Shown: positions 1 to 8,480, counted from the stretch's first letter. The stretch is 64,000 bases of DNA from Alkalibacterium pelagium (GCF_900109325.1 NZ_FNZU01000002.1:1-64000); one strand, 5' to 3'. Program-made: numbers and translations. Notes: generated from the sequence alone by a model not told the origin.

Positions 1-1
1 A

Positions 2-247
2 AAATCCTTGTGGATTAATTATGAGTATGAAGAGCAAAAACTAAAAATTAAAGAACAGCTTTCAACTGAAGAAGGGGCTACATTATACAGGCAGCGAAAA
101 ATCGATGTCGAGCCAACTTTCGGACAGGTGAAGGCTAATTTAGGTTTCACTCGATTTTCAGTTCGTGGACAATCGAAAGTGGAAAATGAAACGAACCTGA
201 TATTTATGGCAAACAATCTAAGAAAATACAACAAGAGACGAGGCTAA
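2..247 (+). pseudogene. IS1182-type transposase, C-terminal part (cut by window edge)
   Basis: The reading frame is open from the left edge to a TAA at 245-247, so only the last ~81 residues are visible. The segment RKIDVEPTFGQVKANLGF followed by FSVRGQSKVENE and NNLRKY matches the end of the DDE catalytic domain (DDE_Tnp_1_6) of IS1182-family transposases, including the Glu in VEP. Whether the full gene is intact lies outside the window. A 15-bp terminator hairpin follows directly, and a GGAC-TTTTT-GTCC palindrome at 331-343 may mark the element's end. Confidence 0.8.
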
Positions 248-262
248 TGGGCATTTGAGACA

Positions 263-312
263 AAGAAAACCGAGTAGGTTTGTACGGGTGTACATTTCTA
301 CTCGGTTTTCTT
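263..312 (+). terminator. Hairpin terminator after transposase
   Basis: AAGAAAACCGAGTAG (263-277) pairs perfectly with CTACTCGGTTTTCTT (298-312), giving a 15-bp stem with a 20-nt loop just 15 bp after the transposase stop. Confidence 0.75.
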
Positions 313-358
313 CTGTTTATTGGTTAGCTAGGACTTTTTGTCCCAACCTCTTTTTTAT

Positions 359-1147
359 TTAATTAGTCATATGAATATCCATTTGAGGGTAAGGAATTGA
401 AATCCCTTCCTGGTCAAACGATTTCTTAACTTCCTGCAGGACATCAAAGTGTACCGTCCAGTAATCTTCGGATTTGACCCATACTCTCGCAACATATTCG
501 ACGGCACTGTCTCCATGAGCAGACAGGCGAATAAACGGTTCAGGATCAGACATGACCAACTCATGATTATTTAAAATACCTTCCAATACATTCAGCACAT
601 GCTGAGTATCTGTCTCGTATCCAACACCGAAAGTGAAATCGACTCGTCGGGTGTCATGAACTGAATAATTGACGATTCCAGCATTTGACAGTGTCCCGTT
701 AGGAATGTAGATCATTTTATTGTCCGGAGTAATCAGTTCGGTATAAAGAATCTGGATGGCTTTGACTGTTCCACTGTATCCGGACCCTTCAATATAATCC
801 CCTACCTTGAACGGTCGCATGGTCAGAAGTAGAACCCCTCCAGCCAGATTAGACAGAGCGCCTTGAAAAGCCAGACCAATCGCCAGACTTCCTGCACCTA
901 GAACAGCAACAAACGACGCTGTTGGTATGCCTAGAATACCGATTACAACAATAATAAGAAGAATCTTCATTACGACACTAAAAACAGACAGAAGGAATGG
1001 CTTAAGACTTTCATCCATTTTTGATTTCTTAACTTGTCTCGTCAATAGTCTGTTGAAAACCTTAATCAGACTTGATCCAATAATTAAAGTAAGTACTGCC
1101 ATAACTACAGGTACGGCTTTATCGATAAAAAATGTAATCCAATTCAT
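359..1147 (-). CDS. mscS: Small-conductance mechanosensitive channel, MscS family
   Basis: 262 residues. Three hydrophobic N-terminal helices (about 10-30, 48-70, 78-100) end in the Gly/Ala-rich pore helix GAGSLAIGLAFQGALSNLAGG. The MscS beta domain follows (RPFKVGDYIE, GTVKAIQILYTEL, IYIPNGTLS), then the alpha/beta C-terminal domain. The channel opens under membrane tension and releases osmolytes on hypo-osmotic shock. The length is usual for the short MscS/YkuT class. AAGGAG lies 8 nt before the ATG. It is transcribed in the same direction as the upstream BASS transporter, 66 bp apart. Confidence 0.93.
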   Translation of the reverse strand: MNWITFFIDKAVPVVMAVLTLIIGSSLIKVFNRLLTRQVKKSKMDESLKPFLLSVFSVVMKILLIIVVIGILGIPTASFVAVLGAGSLAIGLAFQGALSNLAGGVLLLTMRPFKVGDYIEGSGYSGTVKAIQILYTELITPDNKMIYIPNGTLSNAGIVNYSVHDTRRVDFTFGVGYETDTQHVLNVLEGILNNHELVMSDPEPFIRLSAHGDSAVEYVARVWVKSEDYWTVHFDVLQEVKKSFDQEGISIPYPQMDIHMTN

Positions 1148-1213
1148 TATTAATCTCCTTTATACCGAATCCGTAGGTATCACGGCCGGCAAGTAATTTT
1201 TTTAATTGAAACC

Positions 1214-2098
1214 TTATCTAGTTTCGGCCTCTTTAAGTCTTGATTTGCCCATATAGGTGGATAAGGCACTGAATAACACTGTACTGATCATCGTTGTCAC
1301 AGCAATCGTAAGAAAAATCCCTGGATCAGAAAAGTTGTTTAAAACCACTGCAAATGCTACTGCACCATTCCTCTGTCCCCCTGCAAACCCGGATGTCAGC
1401 TGCATTGCTCGGTCAGGATTTTTTGATTCAATAAGGTAGCCGATACCTGCCGACAACAGTACAACAAGAATGCTTGACGTAATCACACCACTCCCGATAA
1501 GCTGAACCAGTTCAGGAAGAAGGCCAAGCATCATGCCGTATACTGCTATATTCATCAGTATTTTCTGCGCCTTCAATGTGAAAGGCTTGATTCTCAGCGC
1601 CGTCTCTTCGAAAATCAGTCGCATGACAGATCCAGCAAATAAAGGCAGCAGGATACTGGCTACAAGGCTTCCGACAAGGTCCAGGGATGTGATTTCTACT
1701 CCTTCAATCATCATCGGTAAAAGAATAGGTAAAATTAGAACTGTTGACAAGGTCAACAGAATCATTGTTGAAACAGCATAAGTGATTTTCTCGCTAGCTT
1801 CCTGCACAAACGCAATAACTGTTGAGGCTCCCGCACATAAGAATAGAATAACAAATGCTGCAGAATAAACCGGTTCAATTGGGATGACTCTGAGAAGCTG
1901 CCAGAGAATGACTGGTAGAATCACATTGTTGAAAGCGACCAACCTCAGGAAAAAAGCCCAATTATCTTTAACAGTCTTCAAAATCGTTTTCGGATGTTCA
2001 CTTAATCCTGAATTGAATACTAGGAGTAAGATAAATATCGGCATGATAAAATAACTGACATCATATATCACATTTAAAACACCATTAATCAAGTTCAT
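1214..2098 (-). CDS. BASS-family (bile acid:Na+ symporter-like) transporter
   Basis: 294 residues with about nine to ten hydrophobic helices. The late segment GQRNGAVAFAVVLNN with the following TIAVTTMIST resembles the conserved C-terminal half of BASS/SBF proteins (the G-x-RN motif in the crossover region). The family moves bile acids, pantoate or other organic anions with Na+. The substrate cannot be read from sequence. An AAAGGAG-type site precedes the ATG. Confidence 0.75.
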   Translation of the reverse strand: MNLINGVLNVIYDVSYFIMPIFILLLVFNSGLSEHPKTILKTVKDNWAFFLRLVAFNNVILPVILWQLLRVIPIEPVYSAAFVILFLCAGASTVIAFVQEASEKITYAVSTMILLTLSTVLILPILLPMMIEGVEITSLDLVGSLVASILLPLFAGSVMRLIFEETALRIKPFTLKAQKILMNIAVYGMMLGLLPELVQLIGSGVITSSILVVLLSAGIGYLIESKNPDRAMQLTSGFAGGQRNGAVAFAVVLNNFSDPGIFLTIAVTTMISTVLFSALSTYMGKSRLKEAETR

Positions 2099-2267
2099 AA
2101 TAATCGTCTCCTTTAACGCACTAATATAAAGGATACTATCTATACTTACTTAAAGTCAACTTTTTTTGAATGGGAGAGCGTTATAGGAGCGTATTGAAGG
2201 CTCTGATGTCTGGTAGCTAATATCGTCTGGTTAATTTAGTTCCTTCTTCTTTAAGTGACGGGAAGAA

Positions 2268-2440
2268 AGTTGGGGGAGAATAAGTCTTAGCACCTGCTCA
2301 TTTGGTTTGTAGTCGATGAGTTGGTCGCAAGATGGATCTTGGAACCCACTTAACTTGATTGGGGTCACTCAGTTGGTTGTAAGATGCGTCTTAGAACACA
2401 CTCGGTTAGCTCGAAGTTATTCAGTTGGACGCAAGGCAAA
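2268..2440. repeat. Degenerate tandem repeat, ~51-52 bp period, four copies
   Basis: The word AGTTGG recurs at 2268, 2319, 2371 and 2422 (spacings 51, 52, 51). After it, copies share a diverged core of the form ..GCAAGATG..TCTT.GAAC.CACT. Copies at 2319-2350 and 2371-2402 are the most alike; those at 2268 and 2422 are weaker. No convincing gene lies here. The wider gap 2099-2644 also holds a 9-bp palindrome at 2524-2543. Confidence 0.6.
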
Positions 2441-2523
2441 GCCACTCACCTTTTCCGCAAAAAAAACAACGAAATACCATCTATATTTGCTAGACAGTCG
2501 TTCATTGTTTACAATGCTTTTGT

Positions 2524-2543
2524 AGGTTGGGGTCCCCCAACCT
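2524..2543. other. Perfect GC-rich palindrome
   Basis: AGGTTGGGG is followed after two bases by its reverse complement CCCCAACCT. It lies in a gene-free gap and is followed by a pyrimidine-rich tract (TTCCTTCTTTCT). It could be a terminator-like hairpin on the plus strand or a mobile-element remnant; no flanking gene explains it. Confidence 0.45.
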
Positions 2544-2644
2544 TCCTTCTTTCTATTGAAAGACACTGACTCGTGGAAAGATTATTTAATTAAAACACTT
2601 GATACTTTCACCAGTCAACGTTATTGAATACACTTCTCCTATAT

Positions 2645-3199
2645 TTAATGGATACGCCCTTGCCATTCATCTATCCACAGATTAATCGGCTTATTGAACA
2701 CCCCATTTTTTGTTCGATAGACTCCGCTTAACCAGACGCTTAACCTTATAGGGTCTATATCCTTTATATTTAAATCTTCATAATAGACATATTGTAGCGC
2801 GTCCGTTCCTGTTGAGCTAAGTTGACTGACTTTACTACGGGTCAAAGTCTTAGTTAAAGTTACATCCTTGAAGTTATTAACTTAATCAACCCTAATATGT
2901 TCAGGAATGCTAGTTTTCTGCATTAATTGAAGCAGATTGGACTGGAAATCATCTAAAATAGTATTTATTTTACTTAATCTAACAGGCCCGCAAACTATAG
3001 GATAATATGTTTTATCATTCATCAGGACAACCAATACAGTCGCCCTTGTAAGCTCCACTACATTGGCGTGCCAGTCGTAAAGTTCATCCGAATCTATCGC
3101 ATGATCATAATCCATATCGATTGTAACCTTTGAATCTCCAAAGTTACCATCACTATTTTTTATCGCTTTAAGCATTTTTTTAGTACAATGAATTCTCAT
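2645..3199 (-). pseudogene. DUF6933-like protein interrupted by an in-frame TAA
   Basis: The upstream part (2882-3199, 105 residues) starts MRIHCTKKML, with AAGGAG 6 nt before its ATG. That start is preferred over the ATG at 3256, which has no Shine-Dalgarno. It carries the DUF6933 signature WHANVVELTR and later YYPIVC. A TAA at 2884-2882 ends it, but the same frame stays open for 78 more codons to 2645, and that tail (TLTKTLTRS, QYVYYEDL) looks like the C-terminal part of this family. Codon 106 would be Tyr if TAA came from TAT or TAC. Interpreted as one gene with a nonsense mutation. It lies 57 bp after the NUDIX gene. Function unknown. Confidence 0.7.
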
Positions 3200-3256
3200 C
3201 TTCTTCTCCTTAATTAAAGTATCCATGACAGCAGCCGGCTTTTCTGTTAAATGCAT

Positions 3257-3715
3257 TTATAATAATTGAAGCTCCCAGTCTGACTCTTCGTTTTGATTAC
3301 GCACATAATAAAATTCACTTAGTTCATCTGAAATCATCACCTTGTACATATCCATCAGGTCAGGAGCCAGCTTATAATTTTGGAGTTCCGATACGTCTAA
3401 CCAGAATACTTCTCCTTCTTCGGATGACCTCAATGTACCAGTAAACTGCGTTGCTATGTATAATAGAACGATGTAGCGTTCGTCTTTGTCAGTCTGAAAC
3501 TGCTTGGTACCGACAAGGACAGGGTCAGAAATGACCAGTCCGGTTTCTTCATAAACTTCTCTTATAACAGCCTTCTTGAAAGATTCAGCATATTCAATTT
3601 TCCCACCTGGAAAAGTTATTCCTGACCAGTTCTTATCTCGTCTATCCTGAACAACGACTTGGTTTTCAGGGTTACGTATCAGACACATATTGGTAAGGAT
3701 GACTTGTTCGCTCAT
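3257..3715 (-). CDS. NUDIX hydrolase (MutT/8-oxo-dGTPase-like)
   Basis: 152 residues. A complete Nudix box runs from G38 to L60, with the pattern GX5EX7REVXEEXGL (E44, R52, E53, E56, E57). These residues bind Mg2+ for hydrolysis of nucleoside diphosphate-X compounds. The PGGKIEYAES context is typical of MutT/MutX-type 8-oxo-dGTP diphosphatases, but other nucleotides are possible. GGGAG precedes the ATG. The DUF6933 gene follows, probably on the same transcript. Confidence 0.88.
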   Translation of the reverse strand: MSEQVILTNMCLIRNPENQVVVQDRRDKNWSGITFPGGKIEYAESFKKAVIREVYEETGLVISDPVLVGTKQFQTDKDERYIVLLYIATQFTGTLRSSEEGEVFWLDVSELQNYKLAPDLMDMYKVMISDELSEFYYVRNQNEESDWELQLL

Positions 3716-3965
3716 TTAAACACTCCCTATTTTAAAACTGCAATAATCTTTTCTTAAAATACTCACATTTATACAAACAGTATATCAGTTTCATTTATTA
3801 ATTTCACATAATCGTAAATAAGTAATTGTCTGATAGTCAATTCAAAGACTAAAACTTTTGAGAGACATTACTCCATATTTCGGGGCTTATAACTCGCTAT
3901 ATCAAAGGGTTTGAACTATACTCTAGGTGTCTTAAATATAGAAGAGAAAGGAGGGGAATAAAAAA

Positions 3966-4193
3966 ATGAAAACATTAGACAGAGTCGCTTTAGCCATTTT
4001 AATCATTGGTGGAGTCAACTGGTTGTTAGTCGGACTTTTTGAGTTTGATCTGGTTGCATCTATATTTGGAGGTCAGAATAATATAATTGCCCGTATCGTC
4101 TATGTGATCGTTGGTCTTGCAGCACTATATTGCATTAAATATTTTATGTATGGTCCTGGGGGATATCGTGATAATAACCGAACAAATCGATAA
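3966..4193 (+). CDS. DUF378 small membrane protein
   Basis: 75 residues with two hydrophobic helices. The start MKTLDRVALAILIIGGVNW with LLVGLFEFDLV, and the later ARIVYVIVGLAALY, is the DUF378 (YuzA-like) pattern. Function unknown. AAAGGAGGGG is 8-12 nt before the ATG and a hairpin terminator follows at once, so it is monocistronic. Confidence 0.88.
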   Translation: MKTLDRVALAILIIGGVNWLLVGLFEFDLVASIFGGQNNIIARIVYVIVGLAALYCIKYFMYGPGGYRDNNRTNR

Positions 4194-4212
4194 AGGAAAC
4201 TTAAAATTTTGG

Positions 4213-4246
4213 ACTGAGGCTGGTCTAAACGCAGGCCTCTTTTTTT
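4213..4246 (+). terminator. Terminator after DUF378 gene
   Basis: GAGGC (4216-4220) pairs with GCCTC (4235-4239), followed by T7 at 4240-4246. Confidence 0.75.
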
Positions 4247-4309
4247 GAACCATAAGATATGGACAGTCCGACTACCAGTATATAAATGCTTTATATTTCT
4301 CAGTAATAG

Positions 4310-4338
4310 TTGACACTCAAATAATACTTCGAATTAAA
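4310..4338 (+). promoter_or_regulatory. Candidate sigma-A promoter for the antiporter gene
   Basis: A perfect TTGACA (4310-4315) is followed after 17 bp by ATTAAA (4333-4338), about 80 bp before the GTG start. The -10 is weak. A TATAAT at about 4400, just before the ribosome binding site, is an alternative. Confidence 0.4.
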
Positions 4339-4420
4339 ATATTTTCTACTTGAAGCAAATCTATGGTATTATTTTAGTTAAGTTAAAAATTGGTATGATT
4401 ATAATTAGAGGAGTGAGAAA

Positions 4421-5737
4421 GTGTTAACTAACCCTGTTTTAATTTCAGTAGTTGTCATGGTTGGATTATCTTTATTCAAGCTGAACGTACTTCTCGCGCT
4501 TATTGTTGCGGCGATCGTAGGTGGCCTGGTTTCAGGAATGCCCCTTATCGAAACGCTGGAAACATTGATAGGTGGTATGGGTGGAAATGCAGAAACTGCA
4601 CTGAACTACATATTACTTGGTGCCTTAGCTGCAGCTATTCACCAGACTGGTGCAGCAAAAATCGTGACCCAACGATTGTCGAGAAGTATTAGAGGAACTG
4701 GACGCACACTAATATTTATTATTGCGTTTATCAGCATGTTTTCTCAGAACCTGATTCCGGTCCACATCGCGTTTATTCCGATCCTTATCCCCCCGCTTAT
4801 TTCTGTTTTCAATAAACTGAAAATAGATAGACGAGCTGTCGCCACTGCGCTGACTTTCGGTTTGAAATCAGCATACATTACAATTCCTGTAGGTTATGGG
4901 CTGATTTTCCACAATATCATACGTGACGAAATGGCTCAGAGCGGAATGGACGTCAGCGATATTTCGATCTGGCAGATTCTATGGATTCCTGGACTGGCTA
5001 TGCTCGTTGGCTTGTTGATTGCCGTTCTTATTACTTATCGTAAACCTCGTGAATACGATGAACATTCAGGCAACAAGTTTGGGTATAAAGACCGAGATGA
5101 GTCTGAGGAAGAAGTTAAACTTAATCGTACACACATCTTTGCCCTTATTGGTGCAATCTCTGCCCTGGTTGTTCAACTCGCTGTTGGGTCACTAGTTCTA
5201 GGCGCTATCGTCGGGCTGGCGATCATGGTTGTCGGTGGAGCAATCAAATGGACAAATCTGGATGGCATGGTTAAAGATGGGATTGGCATGATGGGCTTCA
5301 TCGCCTTCGTAATGCTGGTTGCTTCAGGTTACGGAGATGTCATCCGTGCGACAGGCGGCGTTGAAACGTTAGTTGGATCAGTTACAGGGATTATAGGTGA
5401 CAACCAGCTTCTGGCCGCTACAGGTATGATCGTCTTAGGTCTGTTCATTACAATGGGTATCGGAACTTCATTTGGTACGGTTCCTATCATCGCTGCAATC
5501 TATGTTCCTTTAGCTTTAGAGTTAGGTTTCAGTCCTGCTGCGACGATTCTTCTGATCGGTTCAGCTGCAGCTCTTGGTGACGCCGGTTCTCCAGCTTCAG
5601 ACAGTACGCTTGGACCAACAGCCGGTCTGAATGTGGATGGCCAGCACGATCACATTTGGGACACCTGTGTGGCAACATTCACCCACTTTGATATTCCAAT
5701 CATCATCTTCGGAATAATCGGAGCGGTTATCTTATAA
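4421..5737 (+). CDS. Na+/H+ antiporter-family (NhaC/YuiF-like) transporter
   Basis: 438 residues, about ten to twelve membrane helices. It matches the Na_H_antiporter family (PF03553 plus its short N-terminal domain) as in B. subtilis YuiF: an N-terminal LLALIVAAIVGGLVSG, conserved SQNLIPVHIAFIPILIPP, and late GSAAALGDAGSPASDSTLGPT. A charged loop follows the sixth helix (about 205-235). The family name implies Na+/H+ exchange, but members of this branch may import amino acids, so the substrate is uncertain. It starts at GTG with AGAGGAG 7 nt upstream. Single gene with its own terminator. Confidence 0.8.
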   Translation: MLTNPVLISVVVMVGLSLFKLNVLLALIVAAIVGGLVSGMPLIETLETLIGGMGGNAETALNYILLGALAAAIHQTGAAKIVTQRLSRSIRGTGRTLIFIIAFISMFSQNLIPVHIAFIPILIPPLISVFNKLKIDRRAVATALTFGLKSAYITIPVGYGLIFHNIIRDEMAQSGMDVSDISIWQILWIPGLAMLVGLLIAVLITYRKPREYDEHSGNKFGYKDRDESEEEVKLNRTHIFALIGAISALVVQLAVGSLVLGAIVGLAIMVVGGAIKWTNLDGMVKDGIGMMGFIAFVMLVASGYGDVIRATGGVETLVGSVTGIIGDNQLLAATGMIVLGLFITMGIGTSFGTVPIIAAIYVPLALELGFSPAATILLIGSAAALGDAGSPASDSTLGPTAGLNVDGQHDHIWDTCVATFTHFDIPIIIFGIIGAVIL

Positions 5738-5770
5738 TAATTAGTTTCAATCATCATTCTTAACTATAGA

Positions 5771-5802
5771 AAGGCCGAGGCAATTGTCTCGGCCTTATCT
5801 TT
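5771..5802 (+). terminator. Terminator after antiporter gene
   Basis: AAGGCCGAG (5771-5779) and CTCGGCCTT (5788-5796) form a 9-bp stem with an 8-nt loop, followed by a T-rich tail. Confidence 0.8.
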
Positions 5803-5920
5803 ACATAAGCTATCAATAGGAGAAAAAATTGCATATTGACCTACTTGTCATTCTTTTAATAGGCTCAGAAATTATTGACAGGTAAATTAATATAATTGAT
5901 ATTAAAGGTGCTGATAATTG

Positions 5921-6154
5921 ATGAAATCAAAATCTGAAATCCCCCACCCTGAACACTCTACCTGGTGGGACAGACATGAAAGAAAAGTGATTTTGTATCT
6001 ATTTGTTTCAATGATCATCCTTCTGACCATGCCATTTTTTATTATTCCGCTTGTTATCGAGGCTATATGGATAGGGATTCTATGGCTTATCTTATTCTTC
6101 ATACATAGTTTTCTCTTTCTGATCCTCAGTCCGAGAAAGAAAGATCTTATGTGA
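5921..6154 (+). CDS. Small two-helix membrane protein, unknown function
   Basis: 77 residues: a charged N-terminus (HPEHSTWWDRHERK), two hydrophobic helices (about 26-48 and 50-70) and a basic end. Not recognised. Start choice is ambiguous: AAAGGTG is 10 nt before this ATG and 7 nt before an adjacent in-frame TTG (5918). It converges with ndk and shares a bidirectional terminator. Confidence 0.55.
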   Translation: MKSKSEIPHPEHSTWWDRHERKVILYLFVSMIILLTMPFFIIPLVIEAIWIGILWLILFFIHSFLFLILSPRKKDLM

Positions 6155-6184
6155 GGAAACTTGTATTCCACACTTTTAGCATAC

Positions 6185-6229
6185 AAAAATAGAGCCCGGA
6201 AGGCCTTATCCTTCTGCGCTCTATTTTTT
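6185..6229. terminator. Bidirectional terminator
   Basis: AAAAATAGAGC (6185-6195) pairs with GCTCTATTTTT (6218-6228), with an inner AGAAGGATAAGGCCTT-type stem. It sits between the convergent small membrane gene and ndk and has A/T runs on both sides. Confidence 0.85.
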
Positions 6230-6243
6230 AATTTCGCTCTTAT

Positions 6244-6648
6244 TTATGATTTAGCAAGCCAGATTGCAGATTCATATGCCACTTTTTCTTCAGAATCTGA
6301 CGCATGAACCGAATTTCTCGTGTGGTCAATGCCAAATCGTTTTCTTAATGTCTCTTCTTCTGCTTCTTCCGGATTAGTTTTTCCATTTAATTTTCTGACA
6401 CGCTCGATAGCTCCTTTTCCTTTCAATAATAGGACAACAATATCACCGCTCGTCAGATACTCAACTAGTCTGTTGTAAAAAAACTTCCCCTGATGCTCAG
6501 AATAATGTTTCTGAACCTGCTCTAAAGTAGGTTTCATCATGTTCATCTGGATGACCTTCAAATCGTTTCTTTCATATATATCTATTATCTGTCCGATCAG
6601 ATTTCTTTCAACGGCATCTGGTTTTATAATGACTAAAGTCTTTTCCAT
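6244..6648 (-). CDS. ndk: Nucleoside diphosphate kinase
   Basis: 134 residues, normal for Ndk. It transfers the gamma-phosphate from NTPs to NDPs through a phosphohistidine; that residue is H115 in NSVHASDS. Lys9 in TLVIIKPDAVERN and the RKLNGKTNP segment are also present. The start is placed at MEKTLV because AGAGGA lies upstream of it; a longer frame to 6666 would put the Shine-Dalgarno inside the coding sequence. Confidence 0.96.
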   Translation of the reverse strand: MEKTLVIIKPDAVERNLIGQIIDIYERNDLKVIQMNMMKPTLEQVQKHYSEHQGKFFYNRLVEYLTSGDIVVLLLKGKGAIERVRKLNGKTNPEEAEEETLRKRFGIDHTRNSVHASDSEEKVAYESAIWLAKS

Positions 6649-6720
6649 TATGATCCATCCTCTCAAAACATTTACGAATCTTCACTAGGATTTCTGAGCA
6701 TATAAAAGTAAAAAATCGAC

Positions 6721-7125
6721 CTACACCTTATTATAACTATCAAGGCGTTCTTCAAGCTTCCCGGTATGCAGTTCGAACAAGTTGTTATCATAGTCGTAAA
6801 AATAAAGCGAACGCCCTTCACCCTCTATTCTCGGCCTTGACTCTCTCATTCGGATATCGTAAGCCTCCAGCTTCTTTTTATAGATTTCATATTCAGAATT
6901 CGAGATTTTGAATGCGACGTGATGATACGTTTCATTTTTTATATCTTCGCTTTCCATTATAGCAACCCAGACGCCTGCAATAAGAAAGAATTTCTCCTTG
7001 AAAAGCGAATGCTTCTTTTCTCCACTGTCATAAACTTCTTCAGCTTCAAATATATCAGAAAACAGCCGGGCTGTTCTGTCAAGATCTGTGACGACCAATG
7101 TGATATGACTCAATCCTTCAATCAT
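6721..7125 (-). CDS. fosX: Fosfomycin epoxide hydrolase FosX
   Basis: 134 residues, VOC/glyoxalase fold. It matches Listeria-type FosX in length and key residues: metal ligands H7 (LSHITL), H69 (YHHVAF) and E118 (FELH), and general base E44, which separates FosX (water as nucleophile, Mn2+) from the thiol-using FosA/FosB. It carries RPRIEGEGRSLYFYDYDN as in FosX. GAGGAGGG is 6 nt before this ATG; a longer frame would begin at TTG inside the Shine-Dalgarno. Probably an intrinsic chromosomal gene, as nothing mobile is adjacent. Confidence 0.9.
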   Translation of the reverse strand: MIEGLSHITLVVTDLDRTARLFSDIFEAEEVYDSGEKKHSLFKEKFFLIAGVWVAIMESEDIKNETYHHVAFKISNSEYEIYKKKLEAYDIRMRESRPRIEGEGRSLYFYDYDNNLFELHTGKLEERLDSYNKV

Positions 7126-7272
7126 TATTGCCCTCCTCAACAGTCAGAATCTCTATGTCAGAAGTATAGCTTTTTATAAAGATGACTTCTAGTGAAAATA
7201 CGAAAAAACCCACCTTCCGCCAGTCTTACATCCTGGTAGTTAATGAGTTTGATCGTTTTTGTATTCTGTTAC

Positions 7273-8397
7273 TTATTTACGCTTACCCCAGTACTGGAAA
7301 TAATCCGTTCTAAGGTATCCGTTGTACAGTTTACGTTTCTTGGTTGCTTTCTGACCGTAGTGCTCTTCAAAGTCCAGATCACTGGTTATAATATACTTGC
7401 TCCAAGTCGTCAGTGGTCTGAAGGCCTGGCCCATATCACGGTAGATCTGGTATGCCTGTTCAGGATCGCCTAATCGTTCCCCGTATGGTGGGTTGGAAAC
7501 AATGATTCCGAATTCCTTGTCTGTCTTGAAGTCAGCTACCTGCAGCTGTTTGAATTCAATGCTGTGTGATAACCCTGCTTCCAAAGCGTTTGCTTTGGCG
7601 ATTTCGATCATACGTCCGTCGATATCCGTTCCTAAAATATCCAGTTCAATATCGTAGTCAGCCTGCTCTTCTGCATCCACGCGGACTTTCTGCCACAACT
7701 CTTCCGGCATCCAGTGCCAGTCTTCGCACAGGAAGCTGCGGTTGAAGCCAGGAGCGATGTTATGACCGATCAGAGCTGCTTCAATCGGAATAGTCCCGGA
7801 ACCACACGTCGGATCGACGAATGGACGGTCCTTTCGCCAAGTTGTCAGCATAACCAAAGCAGCAGCCATATTTTCTTTTAATGGTGCGCCACCTTTATCG
7901 ATGCGGTAGCCTCGCTTGAACAGACTCGGTCCAGTTGTATCGATCGTTAAAAGGACCTTGTCTTTACGGATAGCCACTTCAATGGGGAATTTTGCTCCAG
8001 TTTCTGGTAGCATTCCGCGACGATGGTAAACATCCTTTATTTTGTCAGCAATCGCCTTATTCACGATACGCTGAACATCAGGCACACTGTACAATGTTGA
8101 TTTTATAGATTTTCCGCTGACAGGAAAAGCTGAGTCCATAGCCAGGTAATCATCCCAAGGCAGAGCTTTAGTCTGTTCATATAGATCATCAAATGTCTTG
8201 GCTTCAAATTCGCCTACGATGATTTTTACGCGGTCAGCTGTACGGAGCCACAAGTTGGCCTTTGCGATGTCTTCCTTATTCCCTTCAAAACGCGCACGAC
8301 CGTTCTCCACTTCAACGTCGTATCCCATGTCTTTCAGTTCGTTTCCAACAAGCGCTTCTATTCCGCTTGCTGCTGTTGCCAGTAATTGATACGTCAT
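7273..8397 (-). CDS. THUMP-domain 23S rRNA (guanine-N2) methyltransferase, YpsC/RlmL type
   Basis: 374 residues. An N-terminal ferredoxin-like/THUMP RNA-binding region (about 1-155) is followed by a class I SAM-dependent methyltransferase. The SAM loop is FVDPTCGSGTIPIEA (about 193-207) and the catalytic NPPY motif is at about 303-306 (VSNPPYGERLGD). It modifies guanine N2 in 23S rRNA. GAGAGGTG precedes the ATG. It sits downstream of rnpB and gpsB, the usual Bacillales/Lactobacillales order. Confidence 0.92.
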   Translation of the reverse strand: MTYQLLATAASGIEALVGNELKDMGYDVEVENGRARFEGNKEDIAKANLWLRTADRVKIIVGEFEAKTFDDLYEQTKALPWDDYLAMDSAFPVSGKSIKSTLYSVPDVQRIVNKAIADKIKDVYHRRGMLPETGAKFPIEVAIRKDKVLLTIDTTGPSLFKRGYRIDKGGAPLKENMAAALVMLTTWRKDRPFVDPTCGSGTIPIEAALIGHNIAPGFNRSFLCEDWHWMPEELWQKVRVDAEEQADYDIELDILGTDIDGRMIEIAKANALEAGLSHSIEFKQLQVADFKTDKEFGIIVSNPPYGERLGDPEQAYQIYRDMGQAFRPLTTWSKYIITSDLDFEEHYGQKATKKRKLYNGYLRTDYFQYWGKRK

Positions 8398-8448
8398 TTA
8401 TCCGACACCTCTCTTTTTCTACTAGTATGAATGAATTATCTCTTGACG

Positions 8449-8480
8449 TAAAGAAAATCCTCCCTGGATAGAGAGGATTT
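8449..8480 (-). terminator. Terminator after rnpB
   Basis: On the minus strand AAATCCTC and GAGGATTT form an 8-bp stem (8455-8462/8473-8480) with a 10-nt loop, followed by TTTTCTTT. Confidence 0.7.

Noticed and set aside
2316-2569. Two short plus-strand frames (69 and 61 residues)
   Set aside because: They run through the degenerate tandem repeats, lack ribosome binding sites and look unlike proteins.
3200-3256. Upstream ATG extending the DUF6933 gene by 19 residues
   Set aside because: No Shine-Dalgarno; a perfect one precedes the ATG at 3199 and the family starts MxIHCTKK.
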